From a virus, in IMG/VR virus record IMGVR_UViG_3300008114_000189, positions 1 through 31,414 of that record: DNA of 31,414 nt. The stretch is one strand, 5' to 3'. The translations under genes and the position numbers were made by a program. A model generated the notes under the pieces. The model was not told the origin of the DNA. It worked only from the letters and a program-made list of their open reading frames with translations, and did no database searches. Within the stretch, counting starts at the first letter, position 1. Each line of letters starts with the position of its first letter. This document shows, piece after piece, positions 1-7,325 of the stretch.

Positions 1-37
1 TAATATATTTTTTTTATATATTAAATTCTTGCTTTAA

Positions 38-133
38 AATTTAAACTTTTTAATCATTAAAAATAGAACTATTGTTATTCGCGATGACCGTTTGACATTA
101 ATCGTTAAAGTGTCTGGTTTATTACCACCATGA
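38..133 (+). other. Open-frame remnant at left edge, possible 3' end of a lost gene
   Basis: The frame is open from a TAA at 35-37 to a TGA at 131-133 and has no ATG. Its second half reads like protein (RTIVIRDDRLTLIVKVSGLL) and is less AT-rich than the flanks. It could be the last codons of a decayed or displaced gene. The first 37 bases are only A/T-rich and include TAATATAT, close to the late promoter box seen elsewhere. I do not recognise the protein, and chance is possible. Confidence 0.25.
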
Positions 134-142
134 GAGTAAATA

Positions 143-1297
143 ATGTTATATAAAAAATTTATGAAAAAATTTAAATTAAAATTCCACTCAATTGTGGAAA
201 TTCCTAGTAATTCTACAAAGGGTAGAAGTTATTCAGCTGTTGTTCAATTAAAACAATTAGTGGATACACATAAAATGTTTAATGGTCAGATTTATGATGT
301 TAATGTAAGAGGACTATTAACAAATTCTAAAAATTCTAAAAAAAATAAAGTACATGTTGGTATAAATGATACTTTAGTTAGTATTTCAAATGGTTCATTA
401 GATTCTATAAACTTCTATAATAGAAATGGTGGTGGTTTGTTAATATGTGGGTCTATAAATGAAATTCAAAATAATGAGTATGAGATTATTTTATCTGAAA
501 GATATCATGGATTTGGGAATGGTCAACAAACAATATCAATTTCAAGTTTTGTTGATAACAAATTTCCTATTAGTGATGATGTTTACATACAATTACAGAT
601 AATGGTTGGTTATGATGAAGATGATTCTTATAACTCTTGTAGTTCTCATAACACTTCTAATAAAATCGGTAACAAAGATACAATTTCAAATGATTGGAAT
701 GACATGAAAGATGAATTGGATAAACTAGGTTATATTTTAAATAATAAAAAGGATATCACTATAGCTGGTGATAATGTTATAAATTTATGGTCGCAAAACT
801 ATTATAATATTATTAATGCTTATTTTAATGAAACTCCTTGGGTAACTGCAAGTGAGGCAATTGAAAACTTTGAAGGTAATGTTATTGACTTTATTTCACC
901 AAGTGATATGATATCAGTGTTTGAGTTATCTAAAGAAATTGATAACTGGTTTGATATTAATTATAAGTCTTATCATGATAATAATTTTTATGATACTGGA
1001 AGACCTGGTTATGCTAAGAATGTTTTAGTATTAGCTTATAAAAGATACTATAATCAATATAAAGATATTACAAATGATTCATCATATGGATTCTTTAAAT
1101 TATTTATGGATAATGTTTGGAAAATTGCTAAATCTGGTGATAAAAAGTTAGACTCTCAATATTATGGATCTAAGTCAAATTGTAATACTATATTCTCAAA
1201 TATAGAGAATGAATTAAACTCAATGAACAGTCACAAAAAAGATATGGAATTAAAAAGATTGAAAGAAATTCTCGAAAAGAATTCCATTATGGTTTAG
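143..1297 (+). CDS. Hypothetical phage protein, 384 aa
   Basis: I do not recognise this protein. It has a short basic N-terminus (MLYKKFMKKFKLKFHS), an N-terminal half rich in beta-prone and Gly/Asn residues (about 20-170, with NRNGGGLLICGSI near 93-105), a Ser/Asn-rich linker near 165-180, and a more helical, aromatic C-terminal half. Two in-frame Met codons (143 and 164) are possible starts; no ribosome-binding site decides between them. No signal peptide or membrane segment is obvious. It stands alone: a strong hairpin terminator follows at 1322-1352. Coding is supported by its length and normal composition. Confidence 0.75.
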   Translation: MLYKKFMKKFKLKFHSIVEIPSNSTKGRSYSAVVQLKQLVDTHKMFNGQIYDVNVRGLLTNSKNSKKNKVHVGINDTLVSISNGSLDSINFYNRNGGGLLICGSINEIQNNEYEIILSERYHGFGNGQQTISISSFVDNKFPISDDVYIQLQIMVGYDEDDSYNSCSSHNTSNKIGNKDTISNDWNDMKDELDKLGYILNNKKDITIAGDNVINLWSQNYYNIINAYFNETPWVTASEAIENFEGNVIDFISPSDMISVFELSKEIDNWFDINYKSYHDNNFYDTGRPGYAKNVLVLAYKRYYNQYKDITNDSSYGFFKLFMDNVWKIAKSGDKKLDSQYYGSKSNCNTIFSNIENELNSMNSHKKDMELKRLKEILEKNSIMV

Positions 1298-1321
1298 TAA
1301 GTTATTGAAAATGAATATAAA

Positions 1322-1352
1322 AGAGAGACTTTTTTAAGTCTCTCTTTTTTTA
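1322..1352 (+). terminator. Rho-independent terminator
   Basis: A 10-bp stem (AGAGAGACTT / AAGTCTCTCT) with a TTTT loop is followed by a T run. It lies 25 bases after the stop codon of the 384-aa gene. Confidence 0.85.
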
Positions 1353-1363
1353 TTTAAAAAATT

Positions 1364-1409
1364 TTTTTTAAGACTTGAAAAAACTATGGATTTTTTAAGA
1401 CTTGAAAAA
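1364..1409. repeat. Two direct copies of a 19-nt sequence, period 27
   Basis: TTTTTTAAGACTTGAAAAA occurs at 1364-1382 and again at 1391-1409. Similar TTGAAAAA or GGAAAAAA stretches lie 20-40 bases upstream of several other late boxes (for example near 25358 and 13696), so the copies may be upstream promoter elements rather than a random duplication. Confidence 0.5.
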
Positions 1410-1427
1410 TTGATGGAAAAAAATCTA

Positions 1428-1436
1428 AATATATAT
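1428..1436 (+). promoter_or_regulatory. Late-type promoter box AATATATAT
   Basis: The box lies 20 bases before the ATG at 1457 and after the direct repeats at 1364-1409. It matches the AATATATA box found before most transcription units here. The role is inferred from recurrence and from T4 late promoters (TATAAATA). Confidence 0.5.
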
Positions 1437-1456
1437 GTTAAAATAATATCTTAGAT

Positions 1457-1756
1457 ATGAGATATAGTGAATTGAAATATGATAATAAGACTTATACAAC
1501 AGAGTCTCAAATAATCAAAATACTCAAAGATAATAAATTTTATTGGCTTTTAGATTCTGAAATAGAAAATGCTGAAATAGAAATTAAAAAAGATACTCTT
1601 ATTTGGAAAAATGGTGAGTATATTTCTGGAAATTGGCATTATGGAATATTCAAAAATGGTAAATTCTACGGTGTGTGGGAAAATGGAATTTTTGAAAATG
1701 GTATGTTCTATGGTAAATGGTTAAGTGGTATTAATTTACTTACTTATCAATCATAA
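1457..1756 (+). CDS. MORN-like repeat protein, 99 aa
   Basis: The C-terminal half (about residues 50-92) is made of short repeats alternating W/F, N-G and G-x-W/F: IWKNGEYISGNW, IFKNGKFYGVW, IFENGMFYGKW. This resembles degenerate MORN or toggling-hairpin beta repeats found in small phage proteins. The N-terminal 48 residues form a separate helical region. No signal peptide or membrane helix is seen. It is first in a short run with the next gene, 16 bases downstream, and is preceded by a late-type box. The function is unknown; such repeats usually form a beta platform for binding. Confidence 0.7.
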   Translation: MRYSELKYDNKTYTTESQIIKILKDNKFYWLLDSEIENAEIEIKKDTLIWKNGEYISGNWHYGIFKNGKFYGVWENGIFENGMFYGKWLSGINLLTYQS

Positions 1757-1772
1757 AAAATAAGAAACAATT

Positions 1773-2225
1773 ATGAAAAAGAGAAAAGTTGGTTTAAAGC
1801 CAATTGGAAAAAACATCTACAATAAAGGAATTGTTAGTGTTTCCAAAGAGGAAAAAGAATACTTCTTTGAAATTGGTAAAGAGTTAACAAGTGATGTGGC
1901 AGAAGCTGTGGCTATTTTAATGAGAAATGTGGATTCTAATGAGGCAATTTGGGACTTGGAAATTAATGATATAGTTTATGAAAACTTATCACCTGGTAAA
2001 TCACTTTTTTGGTTAACTGGTGGATACTTAGAATGGAGAACATTGGAAAATTATAATAAACCTTGGTCTGAGTTATATTTAGATTTTCAAGAGGAGTTTG
2101 GTTATCTAATTTTAAATATAGTTAAAAAGTCTAAAACCTTAAACGATATAAAAGAAAATTTTTTAAAGTATTTAAATCTTCCTATTTTGTATGATTTTGC
2201 TTTAAGTAAGAATATGATAAAATAA
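1773..2225 (+). CDS. Hypothetical protein, 150 aa
   Basis: Not recognised. It has a basic N-terminus (MKKRKVGLKPIGK), then an acidic mixed alpha/beta body with several Trp residues (about 60, 81, 88, 98). No metal-binding motif, signal peptide or membrane segment is visible. It follows the MORN-like gene by 16 bases, with an A-rich stretch but no GA-rich ribosome site, and a hairpin terminator ends the unit. Length and composition support a real gene. Confidence 0.7.
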   Translation: MKKRKVGLKPIGKNIYNKGIVSVSKEEKEYFFEIGKELTSDVAEAVAILMRNVDSNEAIWDLEINDIVYENLSPGKSLFWLTGGYLEWRTLENYNKPWSELYLDFQEEFGYLILNIVKKSKTLNDIKENFLKYLNLPILYDFALSKNMIK

Positions 2226-2229
2226 AATT

Positions 2230-2254
2230 AAACCCATCACAAGATGGGTTTTTT
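2230..2254 (+). terminator. Rho-independent terminator
   Basis: Stem AAACCCATC / GATGGGTTT with an ACAA loop and a T run, directly after the 150-aa gene. The next late-type box begins six bases further on. Confidence 0.85.
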
Positions 2255-2259
2255 ATTTT

Positions 2260-2268
2260 AATATATAA
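2260..2268 (+). promoter_or_regulatory. Late-type box AATATATAA, 3 nt before ATG
   Basis: The box sits directly behind a terminator and only three bases before the ATG at 2272. If it acts like a T4 late -10 element, transcription would start at or next to the start codon, giving a nearly leaderless mRNA. Confidence 0.6.
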
Positions 2269-2271
2269 AAT

Positions 2272-2511
2272 ATGGAAACAAAATATGAGATATGTCAAAG
2301 TCCTTGGTGTAAAGCCAGATTTGAATATAAAGAACATGAAATGGTTAAAAATGAAAACGGTGATTTAGTTCCACCTAAAAATTGTTCTAAGTGTAGAAGT
2401 TTTGAGAATGAACTAAGTGGTGGTATCGAATGGAAGGATAAAGAATATGAAGGTTCTAGATTTGATGGTATGCCACATGAAATAAAATATAAAATTAATA
2501 AATATTATTAA
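2272..2511 (+). CDS. Small zinc-ribbon-like protein, 79 aa
   Basis: Four cysteines form two pairs: CQSPWC near residues 8-13 and CSKC near 39-42, separated by a short basic/acidic segment containing EYKEHEM. This spacing suits a zinc ribbon or treble-clef-like fold. The rest is hydrophilic with no membrane part. Its stop overlaps the next ATG by one base (TAATG), so the two genes are probably translated from one mRNA. Small phage zinc-ribbon proteins often bind nucleic acid or host factors, but nothing here specifies the role. Confidence 0.7.
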   Translation: METKYEICQSPWCKARFEYKEHEMVKNENGDLVPPKNCSKCRSFENELSGGIEWKDKEYEGSRFDGMPHEIKYKINKYY

Positions 2512-3356
2512 TGAAAGCACATTTTTTTGATTTAGATACAATAGTTAATATTGATAATAAAGTTTGGATTATTGATAAAAATAATCCAAATAATCCTATA
2601 ATAAAGATTTCACAATCAGACTTTAATCTAATTAGAAATGGTGTTTATAGAAGTCAAAATCAAAGATTATCTTTAAACGGAACCAATTATTGGTTTCCAG
2701 AAGATTTGATGAATCAAATAAAAATAAAAAGTAAGAGAATAAAATTCGATTTGAGTAATTTGGGATTTTCTATGCAGGAATTTTCAAACTCTGAAATAAT
2801 AAAAGAATTGGATTATGAGATAAATATGGATTTATTTCATAATATAAAAAATACAACAGATCATATTTATATTATTTGTTCTAAAAACAATAAAAAGAAC
2901 TATGAAATAATAATTGATAAAATAGAAGATAAACTTTATAAATTAGGTTTAGAAATTAAAGATTATTATTTTATATCAGAGACATTTTATAATAGAGATT
3001 TAGATGAAATTTTATATAAAAAGATTAGAATTATATTACAACACTTAGTTGGTTATAAAACAGAAGGTGATAAATTCATAGATAATGAGATTGAAAGATA
3101 TGATGAGGTTCACTATTATGATACTGATTTGCAGAATACTAATATAAAAGTTAATGATTTTCTAAAAACTATTCTGGATAATACAGAGGATTTTCTTAAA
3201 AAGACAATCATATCTGAAATAAATTCAATTCAAAAATTTGTTTATATAAACTGGGTTAGTCCAAATAAAGTTAATCGAATTCAAAGTAAAAAGACCTTAT
3301 TAGAATACTCTAAACTTATAAGAACATTTGAAAGTTTTAAATATTATAGAAAGTAA
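2511..3356 (+). CDS. HAD-like phage protein, 281 aa
   Basis: The N-terminus FFDLDT (residues 5-10) has the DxD arrangement of HAD-superfamily motif I, and a segment near 112-122 (TDHIYIICSKN) ends with a Ser/Thr-like motif II strand. Motifs III and IV are not clear, so activity is uncertain. The C-terminal third is Lys/Asn/Ile-rich and probably helical. The gene is coupled to the zinc-ribbon gene by a one-base overlap and abuts a convergent gene at 3357. It may be a hydrolase-fold protein of unknown substrate; the fold call is moderate and the function unknown. Confidence 0.6.
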   Translation: MKAHFFDLDTIVNIDNKVWIIDKNNPNNPIIKISQSDFNLIRNGVYRSQNQRLSLNGTNYWFPEDLMNQIKIKSKRIKFDLSNLGFSMQEFSNSEIIKELDYEINMDLFHNIKNTTDHIYIICSKNNKKNYEIIIDKIEDKLYKLGLEIKDYYFISETFYNRDLDEILYKKIRIILQHLVGYKTEGDKFIDNEIERYDEVHYYDTDLQNTNIKVNDFLKTILDNTEDFLKKTIISEINSIQKFVYINWVSPNKVNRIQSKKTLLEYSKLIRTFESFKYYRK

Positions 3357-3995
3357 TTAACCTTTTTTCTTTTTATCATCCATATTCAACATGGCATTTT
3401 TGATTAAATCATTTAAATCTCTACTGCTAGTAATCATTCCATCATTTGTAGTTGGTTCTTCATCAGTTCCAATTTCTTCAATTTTTGGAGTTGAATTGTC
3501 AATTTCTTCATAACCTAAATCTTTTCTAAGAGTTTTATAGAATTTTTCAAGTTCTGTTCTTTGTCCACTTAGAAACTTAGCATTTTCTCTAATTTGACCA
3601 ATTGTTTGATTGACAACTTCATGCATTCTAGCTGAGTTATCACCATTATCAACCTGTCTTAATTGATTTAAGAAATTTTTTCTAGTCATTTTTGATAAAA
3701 AGATAGCTTCTGCGTAAACAGTAGCATCTTCTTTCATTTTGTTGGCGATATAAGGATGTTCCTTTAACTTAGGAACATCTCCTAAATAAAGATCTACTAA
3801 TGATTCTAATACATCCATTGATTGTTGAGAAGCCACCGTTAGATCTGAATCATAGTCATATATTTCAATTTCACCTAAATCTGGTAAATCTTCTGGTCTT
3901 GCTAAATGTGTTGATATATCAAAATCTATTGACTCTGATTGTATTTGTTCAAACTCATCTTTTATTCTATTTCTTTCTTTATCAGCTTTAGACAT
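3357..3995 (-). CDS. Candidate small terminase subunit (gp16-like), 212 aa
   Basis: This hydrophilic, mostly helical protein has an acidic N-terminal third (residues 20-50), a central helical region about 65-160 suited to oligomerisation (LVDLYLGDVPKLKEHPYI onward) and a Lys-rich tail. It lies beside the large terminase and is transcribed away from it, one base downstream of a small ribbon-helix-helix gene. T4 gp16 is about the same size, all-helical and also adjacent to gp17. That context and architecture suggest the small terminase; I see no diagnostic motif, so this is an inference. An alternative is another virion or head protein. Confidence 0.4.
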   Translation of the reverse strand: MSKADKERNRIKDEFEQIQSESIDFDISTHLARPEDLPDLGEIEIYDYDSDLTVASQQSMDVLESLVDLYLGDVPKLKEHPYIANKMKEDATVYAEAIFLSKMTRKNFLNQLRQVDNGDNSARMHEVVNQTIGQIRENAKFLSGQRTELEKFYKTLRKDLGYEEIDNSTPKIEEIGTDEEPTTNDGMITSSRDLNDLIKNAMLNMDDKKKKG

Positions 3996-3996
3996 C

Positions 3997-4164
3997 TTAT
4001 TCTACTTTACTTTTTTGTTTTTTTAGAAAATCTTTCAATATCTTATCCATTAGTTTTGACTTGTTTATAAAATTATCTTCACAATACTTTTCAAACTCTT
4101 GATAAGTATCTATATCAACTGAAAATCCAACTTTCAATTTACTAATACCTGATTTTCTTCCCAT
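3997..4164 (-). CDS. Ribbon-helix-helix DNA-binding protein, 55 aa
   Basis: A short gene between the terminase genes, starting with ATG at 4164. The product has a basic N-terminus (MGRKSGISK), one beta strand (LKVGFSVDI) and two helices (DTYQEFEKYCEDNF, NKSKLMDKILKDFLKK), the layout of Arc/CopG/MetJ-type ribbon-helix-helix proteins. Such proteins bind DNA as dimers through the strand. A late-type box lies three bases upstream on the minus strand. One base separates its stop from the next start, so it is in an operon with the 212-aa gene. It may be an autoregulator of the packaging region or help terminase recognise DNA. Confidence 0.7.
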   Translation of the reverse strand: MGRKSGISKLKVGFSVDIDTYQEFEKYCEDNFINKSKLMDKILKDFLKKQKSKVE

Positions 4165-4167
4165 AAT

Positions 4168-4176
4168 GTATATATT
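4168..4176 (-). promoter_or_regulatory. Late-type box AATATATAC (minus), 3 nt before ATG
   Basis: Read on the minus strand, the box is followed by ATT and then the ATG at 4164. The spacing is the same as for plus-strand genes at 2272, 9220, 10388 and 27258. Confidence 0.55.
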
Positions 4177-4181
4177 ATTTC

Positions 4182-4206
4182 AAAAAAGTGTAAAATTTCC
4201 ACTTTT
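4182..4206. other. Hairpin in the divergent terminase promoter region
   Basis: AAAAAGTG and CACTTTTT form an 8-bp inverted repeat about 10 bases upstream of the terminase late box. It might be an operator for the adjacent ribbon-helix-helix protein or an upstream promoter element. No protein binding can be shown from sequence. Confidence 0.35.
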
Positions 4207-4212
4207 TCTACT

Positions 4213-4222
4213 TTATATATAA
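4213..4222 (+). promoter_or_regulatory. Late-type promoter box TTATATATAA of the large terminase gene
   Basis: The box is followed by an A-rich leader of about 32 bases containing CTATAAAAAAT and then ATG at 4255. It belongs to the longer-leader class also seen before the protease-scaffold and capsid genes. Confidence 0.5.
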
Positions 4223-4254
4223 AAAAATTATCACTATAAAAAATAATTAAAAAT

Positions 4255-6387
4255 ATGGCAAAAAAACACGTAGAAGAAGAAAGACAGATGGTCTTTACCA
4301 CTAGACTTGTTGATGATGCTACTGATAAAATAAACGACGGTATAGTCCTTAAAAGGTATCAAAACCCTTGGCTAAAAGGTGAAGTTGGTATTAAACGATC
4401 AGGTGTTTCTTTTAGAATGACTCCTGAGGAACAACAAGAATATATTAGATGTGCTTTAGATATACATTACTTTACAGAGCAATATTGTAAAACCAAAAGA
4501 GAAGATGGTAGTATTGGTTCTATAAAACTTAGAGATTATCAGGAAGAGATATTGGATAATTTTGTTAGTAATAGATTCAATATTCTAATGGCTTCTCGTC
4601 AGGTTGGTAAAACTGTATCATCAGCTATTTTTATTTTACACACTATTCTCTTTAATAATGATAAAAACGTAATGATTGTAGCGAACAAAGGTGATACTGC
4701 GGTTGAGATTGTTGATAAAGTAAAATCTATTTATACTCTATTACCATTCTATCTAAAGCCTGGGGTTAAAACTTGGAACCAAAAATCATTAACATTTGAG
4801 AATGGTTGTAGAATTAAAACATCGGCAAGAACAAAGACACCAGCAATTGGTTTTACCATTGACTTACTTTACTTAGATGAGTTCGCTCATATCCCATCAA
4901 ATATCATTGAACCTTACTATACAGCGGCTTTTCCAACTGTATCAGCCGTGCAAAACTCAAAGATTATCATCACATCAACTCCTAATGGTATGAATTTATT
5001 CCATAAGTTATTAACTGATGCTGAAAGACCAGATGGTGATCCACAGAAAAATAACTATAAACCATTTAGAGTTTATTGGTATCAAGTACCTGGTCGTTTT
5101 GTTACTTATATACGATTAAATCCACATAAGATGTATGAGTATGGTGTTACTGCTGATGATATACATAATTTGTGTAAAGAAACTTGGGGTGATTTAACAA
5201 AGGTTGAAATGAACTTTAATATTGATCTTCAAAAGGATGTGATACACATATTTAATAATGATAAGTGTACTGATGAAATGGTTAAATCATTGAGTTTTGT
5301 TGATAAAAATGGATTGGATACCTCAATTTTAGCAATTTCTGAAATAACAACTTGGAAAGATGAAGCTGTTAAGGATATTGGTGGTGAAGATGCTTTCAAC
5401 CAAGAGTATGGACTAAGATTTATTAATGGTAGTAAATCACTTTTAAATGAGGCTATCATAGAAGATTTATTAAGAGGTAAAAAACATTTCGCTTTTACTG
5501 AATTAGATGAACTTAGAAGATTGAGATTTAGTTATACTGATTTAAAATGGATAGAAGATGATGATACTTTTATACCAATACGAAGAAAGGAATATAAAAT
5601 TGTACTATCGGTAGATATATCAGAAGGTTTAGGACAAGACTATTCTGTTATTAACATATTTAAAGTTGGTGAGAAATCAACTGATTTAATAGAAGAACAA
5701 AAATTTAAGTATAAATCAATTGTTGATTTTTTCCGATTAGAACAAATAGGTATTTATAGAAATAATTTCATTTCAGTTAAGCAATTGGCTGAACTTTTAT
5801 ATCTCATTGCTTTTGAATATTTTAATCCGGAGAATGTTAAAATAGTATTGGAGCTAAATAACTATGGTAATACATTATTGGCGGAGATGCCACATGTTTT
5901 TGATGGTAATAATCAATATGGATCTTCAATTTTTGTTAGATATAAACATAGAGTTGATTCAACAGAAGAGAAAGTTGGATTAAAAGTTGGTGATAATAAA
6001 AATATGATGGTTAAAGATTATCAAGAATTAATGCAGAATAAAGGATTGGTTATTACCAATGAAGATAATATTAGAGAGATAACAACTTTTGTTAAACATA
6101 CAACAACTTCTGGTAATGTTAGATATGCGGCTGATGTTGGTCATGATGATACCGTTATGACTTTGGTTAACATGAGTTCTATCTTTAATAAAAATGAATT
6201 CAAAGAGATGGTTGAAGAGTGGGGTAATAAAACCAATAAACAATTCATGACTTACATTGAAAAATGTATGAATGAAGGAGATTATATGGAAGGACTTGAT
6301 TATGGTCAAGTTCTTAAAGCTAGAAGACAGTTTATAAATAGAAGATCGAACTATTCACAAGGTAGTAATTGGTTTGGTAGAAACTAA
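4255..6387 (+). CDS. 17: Terminase large subunit (gp17-like packaging ATPase/nuclease), 710 aa
   Basis: This is the DNA-packaging motor that docks on the portal and cuts concatemers. The N-terminal ATPase has Walker A SRQVGKT (residues 114-120, Lys119), Walker B LLYLDE (204-209, Asp208 and catalytic Glu209) and the coupling motif TSTPNG. The C-terminal RNase H-like nuclease shows VDISEG (Asp454), a Glu near 533 in VLELNNYG and HDD near 630-632, the expected acidic triad. Its length is somewhat above T4 gp17 (610 aa), with an N-terminal extension. It starts at ATG 4255 in an A-rich context and ends at a bidirectional terminator. The assignment is firm. Confidence 0.97.
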   Translation: MAKKHVEEERQMVFTTRLVDDATDKINDGIVLKRYQNPWLKGEVGIKRSGVSFRMTPEEQQEYIRCALDIHYFTEQYCKTKREDGSIGSIKLRDYQEEILDNFVSNRFNILMASRQVGKTVSSAIFILHTILFNNDKNVMIVANKGDTAVEIVDKVKSIYTLLPFYLKPGVKTWNQKSLTFENGCRIKTSARTKTPAIGFTIDLLYLDEFAHIPSNIIEPYYTAAFPTVSAVQNSKIIITSTPNGMNLFHKLLTDAERPDGDPQKNNYKPFRVYWYQVPGRFVTYIRLNPHKMYEYGVTADDIHNLCKETWGDLTKVEMNFNIDLQKDVIHIFNNDKCTDEMVKSLSFVDKNGLDTSILAISEITTWKDEAVKDIGGEDAFNQEYGLRFINGSKSLLNEAIIEDLLRGKKHFAFTELDELRRLRFSYTDLKWIEDDDTFIPIRRKEYKIVLSVDISEGLGQDYSVINIFKVGEKSTDLIEEQKFKYKSIVDFFRLEQIGIYRNNFISVKQLAELLYLIAFEYFNPENVKIVLELNNYGNTLLAEMPHVFDGNNQYGSSIFVRYKHRVDSTEEKVGLKVGDNKNMMVKDYQELMQNKGLVITNEDNIREITTFVKHTTTSGNVRYAADVGHDDTVMTLVNMSSIFNKNEFKEMVEEWGNKTNKQFMTYIEKCMNEGDYMEGLDYGQVLKARRQFINRRSNYSQGSNWFGRN

Positions 6388-6417
6388 AAAAAGTCACTCA
6401 ATTTGAGTGACTTTTTT
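6386..6417. terminator. Bidirectional terminator between terminase and clpS
   Basis: Stem AAAAAAGTCACTCA / TGAGTGACTTTTTT with an ATTT loop. It has A and T runs on both sides and serves the convergent genes ending at 6387 (plus) and 6419 (minus). Confidence 0.85.
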
Positions 6418-6418
6418 A

Positions 6419-6697
6419 TTAATTAGCTTCCATTGTTACTGATAAACCAGCATTTTGTAGTTTATCTTTCATATCAGAGATAGTCTCATAGTCTCCATAT
6501 TTAACATCACAAACACCATTATGATGAACTATAAAAGCACATTGGTTAGCTTGTTCATATTCATGTTTACATACTTTCATTAGGCAAGTGATTACCCAAT
6601 CAAAAGAATTAAAATCGTCATTGTGAAGATCTAAACGATATGGTTTGGATAAAATCTCTTCTACTTTTGACTCTACTTGTTCTTTAGTTTTTGCCAT
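6419..6697 (-). CDS. clpS: ClpS-like N-degron adaptor of the Clp protease, 92 aa
   Basis: ClpS delivers proteins with N-terminal Phe, Leu, Trp or Tyr to ClpAP/ClpCP and, in E. coli, holds back degradation of SsrA-tagged proteins. The product has the family core: YRLDLHNDDF (residues 20-29) with the NDD motif at 26-28 that binds the substrate alpha-amino group, the FIVHHNG segment with His58 at the place of E. coli His66, and CDVKYGDYE followed by the ending AGLSVTMEA. Phe32 replaces the E. coli gatekeeper Met40; as I recall, Bacteroidota ClpS also has Phe there, so it fits acquisition from such a host. It lies downstream of a HAD gene on the minus strand. Confidence 0.9.
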   Translation of the reverse strand: MAKTKEQVESKVEEILSKPYRLDLHNDDFNSFDWVITCLMKVCKHEYEQANQCAFIVHHNGVCDVKYGDYETISDMKDKLQNAGLSVTMEAN

Positions 6698-6718
6698 AGT
6701 TTAAAAATTATTTTTGCA

Positions 6719-6727
6719 TTATATATT
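6719..6727 (-). promoter_or_regulatory. Late-type box upstream of clpS (minus)
   Basis: On the minus strand the region reads TATAAATATATAA, containing both an exact T4-type TATAAATA (complement of 6724-6731) and the local AATATATAA box. About 21 bases of A/T-rich leader follow before the clpS ATG at 6697. Confidence 0.45.
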
Positions 6728-6735
6728 TATATTAA

Positions 6736-7263
6736 TTATCTTTCAAATGTTTTTTCGGTTTTATTAATAACATCAACAACAGTTATTTTAACACCATTTT
6801 CTTTGGAAAATTCAGTTGCCCAATCTTCAAAATGTGGTAGGTGTTCATGTCTATCATCAAACATAATAAACTCTTTTACTTTATGTTCTTTTAACTTTTG
6901 TTCAAATAGTTTCAATTTAAATCGTAGAGTATCTCCGCCCCAATTTAAATGAACTTCATCAAATTCTAAATTGTTTTCTTCAAACAATTTATTTATGTTA
7001 TCAAGCATTCCATTTACTTTAGCTAAACGACCAGTGGCAACAATTACTTTAGTACCGTCTTCGGAACGGTGTTCTTGGTATTTCCTCAAAACCCATTGAT
7101 TCATAGGTATGTGAAATATATTACTATCAATAGTTTCGGATTTACCCCACCAACCATTATATGGCCACATAGTACCAGTTTTTTCTTCCCATATAGATTT
7201 ACCTATATCAGCCTTAGGTGTATGGAATAAAGTATCGTCAAAGTCAAAGCAGACAAGTTTCAT
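6736..7263 (-). CDS. HAD-superfamily protein, RNA-repair-type (SAK-HAD-like), 175 aa
   Basis: The N-terminus CFDFDDTLFHTP has HAD motif I (Asp7, Asp9). VIVATGR near 74-80 is motif II, and MFDDRHEHLPHF near 133-144 is an acidic motif IV with a His pair. The WPYNGWWG segment near 33-40 after motif I is typical of the 'Swiss army knife' RNA-repair-like HAD family (Pfam HAD_SAK_1). Members are thought to act as phosphatases, possibly on nucleic-acid ends, like the 3'-phosphatase half of T4 Pnkp; the substrate here is unknown. It lies upstream of clpS and has a host-type promoter element close before its ATG. Confidence 0.8.
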   Translation of the reverse strand: MKLVCFDFDDTLFHTPKADIGKSIWEEKTGTMWPYNGWWGKSETIDSNIFHIPMNQWVLRKYQEHRSEDGTKVIVATGRLAKVNGMLDNINKLFEENNLEFDEVHLNWGGDTLRFKLKLFEQKLKEHKVKEFIMFDDRHEHLPHFEDWATEFSKENGVKITVVDVINKTEKTFER

Positions 7264-7278
7264 AATAAATATTTTTTA

Positions 7279-7286
7279 CAAAGATA
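7279..7286 (-). promoter_or_regulatory. Host-type -7 element TATCTTTG (minus)
   Basis: On the minus strand TATCTTTG fits the Bacteroidota housekeeping consensus TAnnTTTG and lies 15 bases before the HAD gene ATG. A clean TTTG -33 element is not visible (CTTTA-like sequence instead). It suggests early transcription of the HAD and clpS genes by host RNA polymerase. Confidence 0.45.
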
Positions 7287-7295
7287 ATATATTTT

Positions 7296-7305
7296 TTATA
7301 TATAC
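7296..7305. promoter_or_regulatory. Late-type box TTATATATA between divergent genes
   Basis: The nearly palindromic TTATATATA can be read on both strands. It lies 20 bases before the plus-strand ATG at 7326 and about 33 before the minus-strand ATG at 7263. Confidence 0.45.
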
Positions 7306-7325
7306 TGCTAAAAATTATAAAGTTT

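Noticed and set aside
6028-6309. Minus-strand open frame inside the large terminase gene
   Set aside because: It is fully antisense to conserved nuclease-domain codons, with no promoter or protein-like pattern.
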